A stretch of DNA of 6,179 bases from positions 1 to 6,179 of the forward strand of contig CAIRYF010000002.1 of assembly GCA_903882725.1 (NCBI GenBank), in the 5' to 3' direction. A program made the translations under genes and the position numbers. This DNA is from an uncultured Simplicispira sp. (GTDB lineage: Bacteria; Pseudomonadota; Gammaproteobacteria; Burkholderiales; Burkholderiaceae_C). The notes beneath the pieces were generated by a model that worked only from the letters and a program-made list of their open reading frames with translations, ran no database searches and had not been told where the DNA came from. Shown piece after piece: positions 1-6,179 of this stretch. Positions within the stretch are counted from its first letter, which is position 1, and each line of letters begins with the position of its first letter.

Positions 1-1623
1 ACCTACCACCAGTGGATGAACAACATCCAGGACTGGTGCATCAGCCGCCAGCTGTGGTGGGGCCACCAAATTCCGGCGTGGTACGACGAAGACGGCAAGG
101 TCTATGTCGCCAAAAACGAAACCGACGCCCAAGCCCAAGCCCCCGGCAAAACGCTGCGCCGCGACGCCGACGTGCTCGACACCTGGTACTCCTCGGCGCT
201 GGTGCCGTTTTCTACGATGGGCTGGCCCGAGCAAACCGACAGCGCCACCGACGACTACAACCTGTACCTGCCCAGCAGCGTGCTGGTGACGGGCTACGAC
301 ATCATCTTTTTCTGGGTGGCCCGGATGATCATGATGACCACGCACTTCACCGGGCGCGTGCCGTTCAAGCACGTCTACATCCACGGCTTGGTGCGCGACG
401 CGCAGGGCAAGAAAATGAGCAAAAGCGAAGGCAATGTGCTCGACCCGGTGGACTTGATTGACGGCATCTCCTTGGAGCCGCTGCTGGACAAGCGCACCAC
501 CGGCCTGCGCAAGCCCGAAACCGCGCCCAAGGTGCGCAAAGACACGCAAAAAGAATTTCCCGACGGCATTCCGGCCTATGGCGCGGATGCGCTGCGCTTT
601 ACCTTTGCCGCGCTGGCCAGCCTGGGGCGCAGCATCAACTTTGACAGCAAGCGCTGCGAGGGCTACCGCAACTTTTGCAACAAGCTGTGGAACGCCAGCC
701 GCTTTGTGCTGATGAACTGCGAAGGCCAGGACTGCGGCTTGGCTCCACAAACTGCGGCAGTTTGTGCGGCGGGCAGCTATTTAGATTTCAGCCAGTGCGA
801 CCGCTGGATCACCTCGCAACTGCAAAAAGTCGAGGCCGAAGTGGCCAAAGGCTTTGCCGAATACCGCCTCGACAACGTCGCCAACACGGTGTACGACTTT
901 GTTTGGAACGAGTTTTGCGACTGGTACCTCGAAATTGCCAAGGTGCAAATCCAAACCGGTAACGCTGCGCAAGCCCGCGCCACACGCCGCACGCTGATTC
1001 GCACGCTCGAAGCCATCTTGCGCCTGGCGCACCCGATCATCCCGTTCATCACCGAAGCGCTGTGGCAAAAAGTCGCCCCGGTGGCTGGCTTGGCCGGTGC
1101 ATCGGTCAGCATTGCCCGCTACCCCGAGGCACAGCCCGCAAAAATCGACGAAGACGCTATCGCCTACGTGGCGCGCCTGAAAGGCTTGGTCGACGCCTGC
1201 CGCACGCTGCGCGGCGAGATGAGCGTCTCACCCGCCACGCGCTTGCCGCTGTTTGCTGTCGGCGACAGTCTGTTTTTGCGCGCTGCGGCACCCGTGCTGC
1301 AAGCGCTGGCCAAGTTGAGTGAAGTCAAAGTGTTTGACGACGAAGCCGCGTGGCAAGCCGCTGCCCAAGCCGCGCCGGTGGCGGTGGTGGGTGAAGCGCG
1401 TATCTGCTTGCACATGGAAATTGACGTGGCCGCAGAAAAGCTGCGCCTGGGCAAAGAAATCGCCCGCTTGGGCGGCGAAATCACCAAAGCCCACGCCAAG
1501 CTGGCCAACGAGGCCTTTGTCGCCAAAGCCCCACCTGCCGTCTTGGCGCAAGAGCAAAAGCGTGTTAGCGACTTTGCCGCCACCATCGAACGCTTGCAGG
1601 GCCAGCTGGCCCGCTTGGGCTAG
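1..1623 (+). CDS. valS: Valyl-tRNA synthetase, C-terminal part (5' partial)
   Basis: Class I aminoacyl-tRNA synthetase that charges tRNA-Val with valine in the cytoplasm. The reading frame is open from base 1, so the first ATG at 16 is internal. About 540 residues are present; full-length bacterial ValRS is roughly 870-980 residues, so the HIGH motif and most of the editing domain lie outside the window. Visible in order (fragment numbering): the [16 protein letters not shown] block near the N-terminus; [11 protein letters not shown]; the KMSKS ATP-binding loop at residues 138-142 (bases 412-426); YGADALRFT; the [16 protein letters not shown] segment opening the helical anticodon-binding domain; and a charged C-terminal helical arm (about residues 478-540, rich in K, E, R, L) matching the ValRS tRNA-binding coiled coil. 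The frame is intact to TAG. galU follows after 19 nt. A loop after GQDCG carries a perfect palindrome, listed separately. Identity is very secure. Confidence 0.98.
   Translation, partial: TYHQWMNNIQDWCISRQLWWGHQIPAWYDEDGKVYVAKNETDAQAQAPGKTLRRDADVLDTWYSSALVPFSTMGWPEQTDSATDDYNLYLPSSVLVTGYDIIFFWVARMIMMTTHFTGRVPFKHVYIHGLVRDAQGKKMSKSEGNVLDPVDLIDGISLEPLLDKRTTGLRKPETAPKVRKDTQKEFPDGIPAYGADALRFTFAALASLGRSINFDSKRCEGYRNFCNKLWNASRFVLMNCEGQDCGLAPQTAAVCAAGSYLDFSQCDRWITSQLQKVEAEVAKGFAEYRLDNVANTVYDFVWNEFCDWYLEIAKVQIQTGNAAQARATRRTLIRTLEAILRLAHPIIPFITEALWQKVAPVAGLAGASVSIARYPEAQPAKIDEDAIAYVARLKGLVDACRTLRGEMSVSPATRLPLFAVGDSLFLRAAAPVLQALAKLSEVKVFDDEAAWQAAAQAAPVAVVGEARICLHMEIDVAAEKLRLGKEIARLGGEITKAHAKLANEAFVAKAPPAVLAQEQKRVSDFAATIERLQGQLARLG
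746..766. repeat. 21-bp palindrome inside valS
   Basis: Arm CACAAACTGC (746-755), central G (756), arm GCAGTTTGTG (757-766): ten perfectly complementary pairs around one base. It is translated in the valS frame as part of PQTAAVCA. It lies in the loop between the GQDCG motif and the DRWI helix, which from memory of E. coli ValRS is about nine residues longer here. It may be chance or a small palindromic insertion tolerated in a variable loop. No function can be assigned. Confidence 0.6.
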
Positions 1624-1629
1624 ATAAAA

Positions 1630-1634
1630 AAGGA
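1630..1634 (+). promoter_or_regulatory. galU ribosome binding site
   Basis: AAGGA lies 8 nt before the galU ATG, inside the 19-nt valS-galU gap. An in-frame TAA at 1625-1627 rules out an earlier galU start, so this site and the ATG at 1643 fix the start together. Confidence 0.75.
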
Positions 1635-1642
1635 AAAACCGC

Positions 1643-2536
1643 ATGACCTTGCACACCAACGCGCCGGTTCGCAAAGCCGTTTTTCCGGTCGCTGGGCTGG
1701 GAACGCGCTTTTTGCCGGCCACCAAAGCCTCGCCCAAAGAGATGCTGCCGGTGGTTGACAAGCCGCTGATCCAATACGCCGTCGAAGAAGCCTACGCCGC
1801 TGGCGTGCGCCACATGATTTTTGTCACCGGGCGCAGCAAGCGCGCCATTGAAGACCATTTCGACACCGCCTACGAGCTGGAAAACGAGCTGCAAGCCGCT
1901 GGCAAACACGCGCTGCTGGCGCTGGTGCGCTCACTGATGCCCGAGGATATGCACTGCTCGTTTGTACGCCAGCCGCGCTCGCTGGGGCTGGGCCACGCCG
2001 TGCTGTGCGCCGAGCCGCTGGTCGGCAACGAGCCGTTTGCCGTGCTGCTGGCCGACGACTTGATGGTCGGCCCGGTGGGCGGCGAGCCGGTGTTGGCGCA
2101 AATGGTGGTGGCGTTTCGCCAGCAAGGGCGCTCGATGCTGGCGGTGCAAGAAGTGCCGCTGGAGCAGGTCAACCGCTACGGCATCGTCGCTGGCGAGTCG
2201 GCAGGTGGTGCGCTGCTGCGCATCCAAAACATCGTCGAAAAACCCGCGCCAGAAGACGCGCCCTCGCGCATGGGCGTGGCCGGGCGCTACATCCTGACGC
2301 CAGCGATTTTTGAACAACTGCGCACCCAGCCCCAAGGCGCTGGCGGCGAAATCCAGCTCACCGACGCCATCGCCCGCCTGATGGCCTACGAGGCGGTGTA
2401 CGCCTTTCAATACGCTGGCAAGCGCTACGACTGTGGCAGCAAAGAAGGCTTCTTAGAAGCCACGGTGGAGCTGGCGCTGCAACACCCGCAGGTCGGCGAA
2501 TCGTTTCGCGAATACCTGAAAACGCTGGTGCTGTAA
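1643..2536 (+). CDS. galU: UTP--glucose-1-phosphate uridylyltransferase
   Basis: Makes UDP-glucose from UTP and glucose-1-phosphate in the cytoplasm, supplying LPS, capsule, trehalose and galactose metabolism. The length of 297 residues is typical for bacterial GalU. Motifs seen: the nucleotidyltransferase P-loop-like signature [20 protein letters not shown] at residues 17-36, with the conserved Arg22 and Lys32; [12 protein letters not shown] at 109-120; the metal/nucleotide motif LADDLM at 136-141; NRYGI at 177-181; VEKP at 198-201, which contacts the sugar-phosphate in the family; [10 protein letters not shown] at 234-243; and YDCGSKEGF at 262-270. The start is the ATG after AAGGA; an in-frame stop directly upstream excludes alternatives. 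Nineteen nt after valS suggests one transcript. No truncation or missing key residue is seen. GalU is preferred over a generic glucose-1-phosphate nucleotidyltransferase such as RfbA because of the PKEMLP and GGEIQLTDA motifs and the length. Confidence 0.97.
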   Translation: MTLHTNAPVRKAVFPVAGLGTRFLPATKASPKEMLPVVDKPLIQYAVEEAYAAGVRHMIFVTGRSKRAIEDHFDTAYELENELQAAGKHALLALVRSLMPEDMHCSFVRQPRSLGLGHAVLCAEPLVGNEPFAVLLADDLMVGPVGGEPVLAQMVVAFRQQGRSMLAVQEVPLEQVNRYGIVAGESAGGALLRIQNIVEKPAPEDAPSRMGVAGRYILTPAIFEQLRTQPQGAGGEIQLTDAIARLMAYEAVYAFQYAGKRYDCGSKEGFLEATVELALQHPQVGESFREYLKTLVL

Positions 2537-2586
2537 CCGCTGGGTATCGTCCCCTTGGGATGAGGCTGGTCAGGATGAGCCCTCAC

Positions 2587-2613
2587 GGCGTGCGACACAG
2601 CCTGTCGCACCCC
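2587..2613. promoter_or_regulatory. Inverted repeat between galU and the sirtuin gene
   Basis: Arms GTGCGACA (2590-2597) and TGTCGCAC (2603-2610) pair perfectly around a 5-nt loop. Two more G-C pairs (2587-2588 with 2612-2613) follow a C/C mismatch. It lies 18 nt before the sirtuin ATG and 51 nt after the galU stop. No T-run follows, so it is not a standard intrinsic terminator. It could be an operator, an mRNA stem near the sirtuin start, or part of a weak terminator. The structure is seen; the role is inferred. Confidence 0.45.
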
Positions 2614-2630
2614 GGCGCCATACTGGCCCC

Positions 2631-3527
2631 ATGCCCAAACCTCTCTACCAAAACCCCACCCGCCCCCCAGCCGAGCGGCCCACCGACTTGCGGCTGGAAG
2701 ACAAGCTGGCCCAGGCCGCACAGCTGATCCACAACGCCCAGGCGCTGATCATTGCCGCCGGTGCGGGCATGGGCGTGGATTCAGGCCTGCCCGACTTTCG
2801 CAGCAACAACGGTTTCTGGCGCACCTACCCCGCGCTGGCCCAAAGCCGCCTGCGCTTTGAAGAAGCCGCCACGGCGGGGCACTTTATCCAGCACCCCGAG
2901 CGCGCCTGGGGGTTTTATGGCCACCGTTTGCAGAAGTACCGCACGGTGCAGCCACACGCGGGCTTTGGCCTGCTCAAGGCCTGGGGCGAGGCCGCGCCTG
3001 GGGGCTATTTCGTCTACACCAGCAACGTGGACGGGCAGTTCCAGCAGGCAGGCTTTGCCGCCGAGCGCATCTACGAATGCCACGGCTCCCTCCACGGCCT
3101 GCAATGCAGCGGCGATTGCGAGGGAAAAATTTGGTCAGCCGCCGGCTTTGTGCCCGACGTGGACGAGGCGCACTGCTTGCTGCGCAATGCCCTGCCCCGC
3201 TGCCCCGGCTGCGGCGGCATCGCCCGGCCCAATGTGCTGATGTTCGACGACGGGGCCTGGAACAGCCAGCGCAGCGACCAACAACACGAGCGGCTGACCC
3301 GCTGGCTGGAAACGCTGGGGCCAAAGAAGAACGGCACCGTGGTGGTGGTGGAAGTGGGCGCAGGCCGCGCCCTGCCCGCCGTGCGCGCCTTCAGCCAGCG
3401 CCTGCAAAGTCAGGGCGCAGCGCTGATCCGCATCAATCTGAACGAAGCGAATGTGCAGGAGCGTCGGCACATCGAGCTGGCGCTGGGGGCCAAAGAGGCG
3501 CTGGAGCGAATGCAGTCATATGAGTGA
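2631..3527 (+). CDS. SIR2-family NAD-dependent protein deacylase (atypical sirtuin)
   Basis: 298-residue sirtuin, expected to use NAD+ to remove acyl groups from lysines, releasing nicotinamide and O-acyl-ADP-ribose in the cytoplasm. Motifs seen: NAD-binding GAGMGVDSGLPDFR at 44-57; TSNVDGQFQQAGF at 130-142, in the place of the usual TQNIDxLHxxAG, with Asn132 and Asp134 retained; catalytic His151 in ECHGSL; a zinc site Cys159/Cys163 and Cys191/Cys194; RPNVLMFDD at 199-207 in place of RPxVVxFGE; EVGAGRALP at 241-249 in place of the GTSxxVxP segment; and INLNEANV near 268-275. The zinc site and catalytic His favour a deacylase over the zinc-less SIR2 NADases of Thoeris or DSR defence systems. 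The altered peptide-contact motifs suggest an unusual substrate. The ATG at 2631 is the only plausible start: the next Met is residue 47 and no upstream start codon is in frame, yet no clear Shine-Dalgarno precedes it. A small ORF and a DUF262 gene follow. Confidence 0.9.
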   Translation: MPKPLYQNPTRPPAERPTDLRLEDKLAQAAQLIHNAQALIIAAGAGMGVDSGLPDFRSNNGFWRTYPALAQSRLRFEEAATAGHFIQHPERAWGFYGHRLQKYRTVQPHAGFGLLKAWGEAAPGGYFVYTSNVDGQFQQAGFAAERIYECHGSLHGLQCSGDCEGKIWSAAGFVPDVDEAHCLLRNALPRCPGCGGIARPNVLMFDDGAWNSQRSDQQHERLTRWLETLGPKKNGTVVVVEVGAGRALPAVRAFSQRLQSQGAALIRINLNEANVQERRHIELALGAKEALERMQSYE

Positions 3528-3637
3528 TGGACAGCGCGATGCTGGAGTCGTGGCTGCGCAGGTTGAGGGAGGCGGTGCGCGCTGTTCAGATAACCAGCCC
3601 CGTAGAAACAACTGACCCCACCAAGGAGAACCCATGA
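3527..3637 (+). CDS. Possible 36-codon ORF bridging sirtuin and DUF262 genes
   Basis: An ATG at 3527 overlaps the sirtuin stop as TGATG. The frame stays open for 36 codons and ends with a TGA at 3635-3637, overlapping the next gene's start as ATGA. The predicted peptide begins MDSAMLESWLRRLREAVRAV, which could form an amphipathic basic helix, and ends with a Pro/Thr/Glu-rich tail. No independent Shine-Dalgarno is apparent, so translation would depend on re-initiation by ribosomes finishing the sirtuin. It could be a coupling or leader peptide that delivers ribosomes to the nuclease start, a small functional partner, or chance. No family is recognised. Confidence is low because 36 open codons can occur by chance in GC-rich DNA, although the two exact overlaps are suggestive. 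Confidence 0.35.
   Translation: MDSAMLESWLRRLREAVRAVQITSPVETTDPTKENP
3623..3628 (+). promoter_or_regulatory. Strong ribosome binding site of the DUF262 gene
   Basis: AAGGAG sits 5 nt before the ATG at 3634, the best Shine-Dalgarno in the window. An in-frame TGA at 3613-3615 prevents an upstream start, and the next Met is residue 132, beyond the DGQQR motif. The start is therefore fixed. Confidence 0.85.
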
Positions 3638-6159
3638 CAGTCAACAAAACAGCCCATCTTTTATTCCTGCGCGACGTGGCCAGCTGGCAATTGCCCGAGT
3701 TAACGCGGGACACCCAAGGTCTGCTTCACAAACCCGATGTGCTGGCGGGTTTGCCATCGCTGCAACGAGGCGCGGTGTGGCGCCCCAACCAGGTCGAGTT
3801 GCTTTGGGACTCCATCTTGCGCGGCTTTCCAATCGGCTCTTTGGTGGTCACACCCAAGCTGAAACTGCAAGCAACCCGCAGCGGCGCTCACGCGGGCCGT
3901 CCTCAACACCTGCCTTGGGCTGAAGACCAGTACGAACACCATCTGCTGGATGGACAACAACGCGCCAATGCCGTGGCCTTGGGCTTTCTGGATCCTTTTC
4001 CGGAACCAAATCCTGAACCTCCAGAGATGGATACGTTGCTGTGGCTGGATCTGACGCCGGAATCGCCCCAGCCAGTGCGCGGCTTTGAGAATTCCACCCG
4101 CAGCCATTTGCTGCGCGTGACAACCCGGGCGCACCCCTGGGGCTTCAAAGTCAGTGACAACCGCGAGCCCGAGCGACTGGAGCACCGCCAGGCGATGAAG
4201 GCACAAGAAAAATTTCGCCAGCACAGCGGCAACACAACGCCTGATCGCCCCCTGCCACGGCAGGGCTGGCCGATAGATGCCCATGTGCCGATTCCACTGG
4301 CCTGGGCACTGAAAGCCGCGCACCAGGTGTATTGCAAGCCCGACGGCGAAGAGATGGGCGCCCAGCCAGAACGCGACTTGTGGGAACGGGTGTGGGGGCG
4401 CTGCAAACGGCAGCCGGGCTTTGATGAAGCCACAGTGCGGGCGCACGATCTCTCGCAAGAAACCGCCTACTCCGTGCCCTGGGCCGAGCGTGCGTACCAC
4501 ACCCTAAAGCGCTGGAATGAGGATTACGGCCAAGGCACCCCTCCCGCACAGGCCAACCATCTGGCACGCGCCTTGGCACGTGCCGTGCGTGCGCAAATCG
4601 TGGCCTTGCAAATTGCCCCCGAGGCGCTGATCGAACCATACCGGCTGGAAAAAGCGTCAAACCAATCAGACACGCAAACACCGATTGCCAACGTGGAGCA
4701 CCTGTTTCAAAGGCTCAACGGAGGCGGCACCGACCTGAGTCCTGAAGACCGGGCGTATTCCATGATCAAGGCGTATTGGCCCGGTATTGAAGGCACGATC
4801 CAGTCCATCAAACCGCGCCCGCCCGAAACCCAGGTTGCACTGCTCGGCGCCCGGCTGGGGCTGGACTTGGTGCAAGGGAGCAAGCGCGACGCTGGCATGC
4901 CAGCCCAGCCTACGGTGAGCAGCCTGCGACAACTGGCAACAGCCCAGGCATCGCCAGACTCTGGCGACACGCACAAAGAAAAGACCGCCCAGCTCATTCG
5001 GGAGCGCGAACAGATTCAGGCCGTTTTTGGTTTGTCCGCCCATACCACCGCGCAGGCCCCGATTGCCAAGGCCATCCGGCAGTGGGACGACTGGTTTCTC
5101 TATTCCGACACCCAGCCCTGGGGCCTGCCTCCAGTGCTGCGGTCGCGCATGGCCAGCCAAGCGCCTGAAGTGTTTTTGTTCCTGCTGCGGCTGGCACACC
5201 ACGGCAGTACACCCAATGAAAGCGTGCGCCGCAAGCTGCTGGGGCTGGCGACCGCCTTGCACTGGTTTGGCCTGGAACGTGAAAAGGCAGTGCGCTGGTT
5301 GTGGAATGTGCCCCCGGCCCATTGGCTCGACGGCAGCGCCTTCACCACCGACAAGCCTCACGTCCTGACCCAGATTCGCTACCGTGGGGAGGCCGCAAGC
5401 CCACAGAACAAACCCACCATCGCTGGCATTCTGCGTCCCCAAAAATTGGCGAGCTACCTCGATCCGGCAAGCTTCACGTCAGCACCTATCGAGGGCTGGA
5501 ACTGGTGGGACAGCCTGGCCGTCCAACCAGCCCGTCAGGCTGCACGCGCCAAAAACCCCAACGCGACAGACAAAGAGCTGAACGAAGCCGTCAACGCGCG
5601 CTGGGCTGAGTATGGCGACTTCATCGGCATGCTCAGCCACCACGGCTATCAACGCACCAATGCTTTACTGCTGATGTACACCCAGCGTGATCAGATGCAG
5701 CACCTGTTCCGCAACTACGACCCGCAAGACGCCGACTACTGGGCAGCACACAACGTGCCTTGGGACTTTGACCACCTGCTACAACAGGACGCCTACAGCA
5801 ACAAAAAAACGGATAACGACTTCATCAGGGTCTGCCAACAATGGGGCAACACCATTGCCAACCTGCACCTGCTGCCTTTTGAACAAAACCGCAGCCGCCA
5901 GGACAAACCACTGGCTACCGTTGTTCCCCACGGCGCCCCGCACCATGAAGAATTTTTGCGACGCCTCTACCTTTGGGATGGCGCAAACCCCGCCAAGCCC
6001 AGCCGCCTGGATGCCTTTTCCATGCACAGCGACGACATTCGCAGCAACCAACCGGACGCACGACAACGCGTCATGGACGTTGTCACCGAATCGCGCGCGC
6101 GGCTCTTGCGGCTTTACTGCGACTGGTTTGAGACTTTGGAAATCGATTCGATGCTGTAG
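3634..6159 (+). CDS. DUF262/DUF1524 (GmrSD-like, HNH) protein, probable defence nuclease
   Basis: 841-residue single-chain protein with the architecture of GmrSD-type modification-dependent restriction enzymes and SspE-like effectors. The DUF262 part, related to the ParB/Srx nucleotide-binding fold, shows LPSLQRGAVWRPNQVELLWD at 40-59, then FPIGSLVV (65-72) and the hallmark DGQQR at 106-110. A second DUF262 hallmark, LFQRLNGGGTDLSPED, is at 357-372. The C-terminal DUF1524 HNH nuclease shows DFDH at 711-714 and IANLHLLPFEQNRSRQDK at 741-758, with Asn743 and Asn752 as likely HNH residues. About 245 residues separate the two DUF262 motifs and about 340 separate the second from DFDH, and I recognise no named domain in these stretches. 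In the family, DUF262 binds or hydrolyses NTP and helps sense modified DNA, while the HNH part cuts. No signal peptide or membrane segment is seen. It probably shares a transcript with the sirtuin upstream. The target (glucosylated hydroxymethylcytosine, phosphorothioate or other) cannot be told from sequence. Confidence 0.88.
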   Translation: MTVNKTAHLLFLRDVASWQLPELTRDTQGLLHKPDVLAGLPSLQRGAVWRPNQVELLWDSILRGFPIGSLVVTPKLKLQATRSGAHAGRPQHLPWAEDQYEHHLLDGQQRANAVALGFLDPFPEPNPEPPEMDTLLWLDLTPESPQPVRGFENSTRSHLLRVTTRAHPWGFKVSDNREPERLEHRQAMKAQEKFRQHSGNTTPDRPLPRQGWPIDAHVPIPLAWALKAAHQVYCKPDGEEMGAQPERDLWERVWGRCKRQPGFDEATVRAHDLSQETAYSVPWAERAYHTLKRWNEDYGQGTPPAQANHLARALARAVRAQIVALQIAPEALIEPYRLEKASNQSDTQTPIANVEHLFQRLNGGGTDLSPEDRAYSMIKAYWPGIEGTIQSIKPRPPETQVALLGARLGLDLVQGSKRDAGMPAQPTVSSLRQLATAQASPDSGDTHKEKTAQLIREREQIQAVFGLSAHTTAQAPIAKAIRQWDDWFLYSDTQPWGLPPVLRSRMASQAPEVFLFLLRLAHHGSTPNESVRRKLLGLATALHWFGLEREKAVRWLWNVPPAHWLDGSAFTTDKPHVLTQIRYRGEAASPQNKPTIAGILRPQKLASYLDPASFTSAPIEGWNWWDSLAVQPARQAARAKNPNATDKELNEAVNARWAEYGDFIGMLSHHGYQRTNALLLMYTQRDQMQHLFRNYDPQDADYWAAHNVPWDFDHLLQQDAYSNKKTDNDFIRVCQQWGNTIANLHLLPFEQNRSRQDKPLATVVPHGAPHHEEFLRRLYLWDGANPAKPSRLDAFSMHSDDIRSNQPDARQRVMDVVTESRARLLRLYCDWFETLEIDSML

Positions 6160-6179
6160 ATCACCACGATGATCACCAT

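Noticed and set aside
3563..3594. Promoter for the DUF262 gene (TTGAGG at 3563-3568, GATAAC at 3589-3594)
   Set aside because: The spacing is 20 nt and the -10 matches only four of six consensus bases; too weak to annotate.
4250..4265. Hairpin CCCTGCC/GGCAGGG inside the DUF262 gene
   Set aside because: Seven-base GC stem in GC-rich coding sequence, no T-run, no sign of a terminator or RNA gene.
3700..4500. Long minus-strand open frame opposite the DUF262 gene (266 codons)
   Set aside because: It lies opposite a protein with clear family motifs, has low-complexity Arg/Gly/Gln-rich translation and no recognisable domain; a shadow frame of GC-rich DNA.
4891..4904. 14-bp perfect palindrome GCTGGCATGCCAGC inside the DUF262 gene
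   Set aside because: Short GC-rich palindromes are expected by chance in a coding region of this composition; no repeat or context supports a role.
4666..5442. Second long minus-strand open frame (258 codons)
   Set aside because: Antisense to the continuous, motif-bearing DUF262/DUF1524 frame, with Gly/Gln/His-rich sequence and no motif; treated as a shadow.
1643..6159. Functional link between galU (UDP-glucose) and a GmrSD-like nuclease that may cut glucosylated phage DNA
   Set aside because: GmrSD targets glucosylated hydroxymethylcytosine made from host UDP-glucose, so the adjacency is tempting. But galU is a housekeeping gene paired with valS, and the target of this nuclease is unknown; coincidence is the simpler explanation.
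6114..6179. Minus-strand frame entering from the right edge, ending opposite the nuclease C-terminus
   Set aside because: Only about 20 codons are visible and it would overlap the nuclease coding end; a convergent gene cannot be supported without flanking sequence.
1..6179. tRNA, rRNA, CRISPR array, insertion sequence or integrase
   Set aside because: No cloverleaf, spaced repeats, transposase motifs or terminal inverted repeats were found by reading both strands.

Overview
The window looks like chromosomal DNA from a GC-rich betaproteobacterium, most likely Burkholderiales and plausibly Comamonadaceae. This rests on the style of the ValRS and GalU proteins, the high GC of third codon positions and the valS-galU gene order; it is inferred from memory of these families, not from a search. 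All convincing genes are on the + strand.

Layout: (1) 1-1623 is the C-terminal part of valS (valyl-tRNA synthetase), cut by the left window edge. (2) 1643-2536 is a complete galU (UTP--glucose-1-phosphate uridylyltransferase), 19 nt after valS with its own Shine-Dalgarno sequence, so the two are probably co-transcribed. (3) 2537-2630 is a 94-nt gap with an 8-bp perfect hairpin and a short direct repeat but no clear terminator. (4) 2631-3527 is a SIR2-family NAD-dependent deacylase with catalytic His and zinc cysteines present but several altered family motifs. (5) 3527-3637 is a possible 36-codon ORF that bridges the gap exactly, overlapping the upstream stop (TGATG) and the downstream start (ATGA). 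(6) 3634-6159 is an 841-residue DUF262 + DUF1524 (HNH) protein of the GmrSD/SspE type, a probable DNA-modification-dependent or anti-phage nuclease. The last 20 nt contain nothing assignable.

How they fit together: valS and galU are housekeeping genes (translation; UDP-glucose for cell-surface glycans). Downstream the character changes to accessory. The sirtuin and the GmrSD-like nuclease are codirectional, joined by the small ORF and probably translationally coupled. The most interesting reading is a two- or three-gene defence module (NAD-dependent enzyme, small peptide, DUF262/HNH nuclease) inserted after a conserved housekeeping pair. The family assignments are well supported by motifs; the functional link between sirtuin and nuclease is inference.
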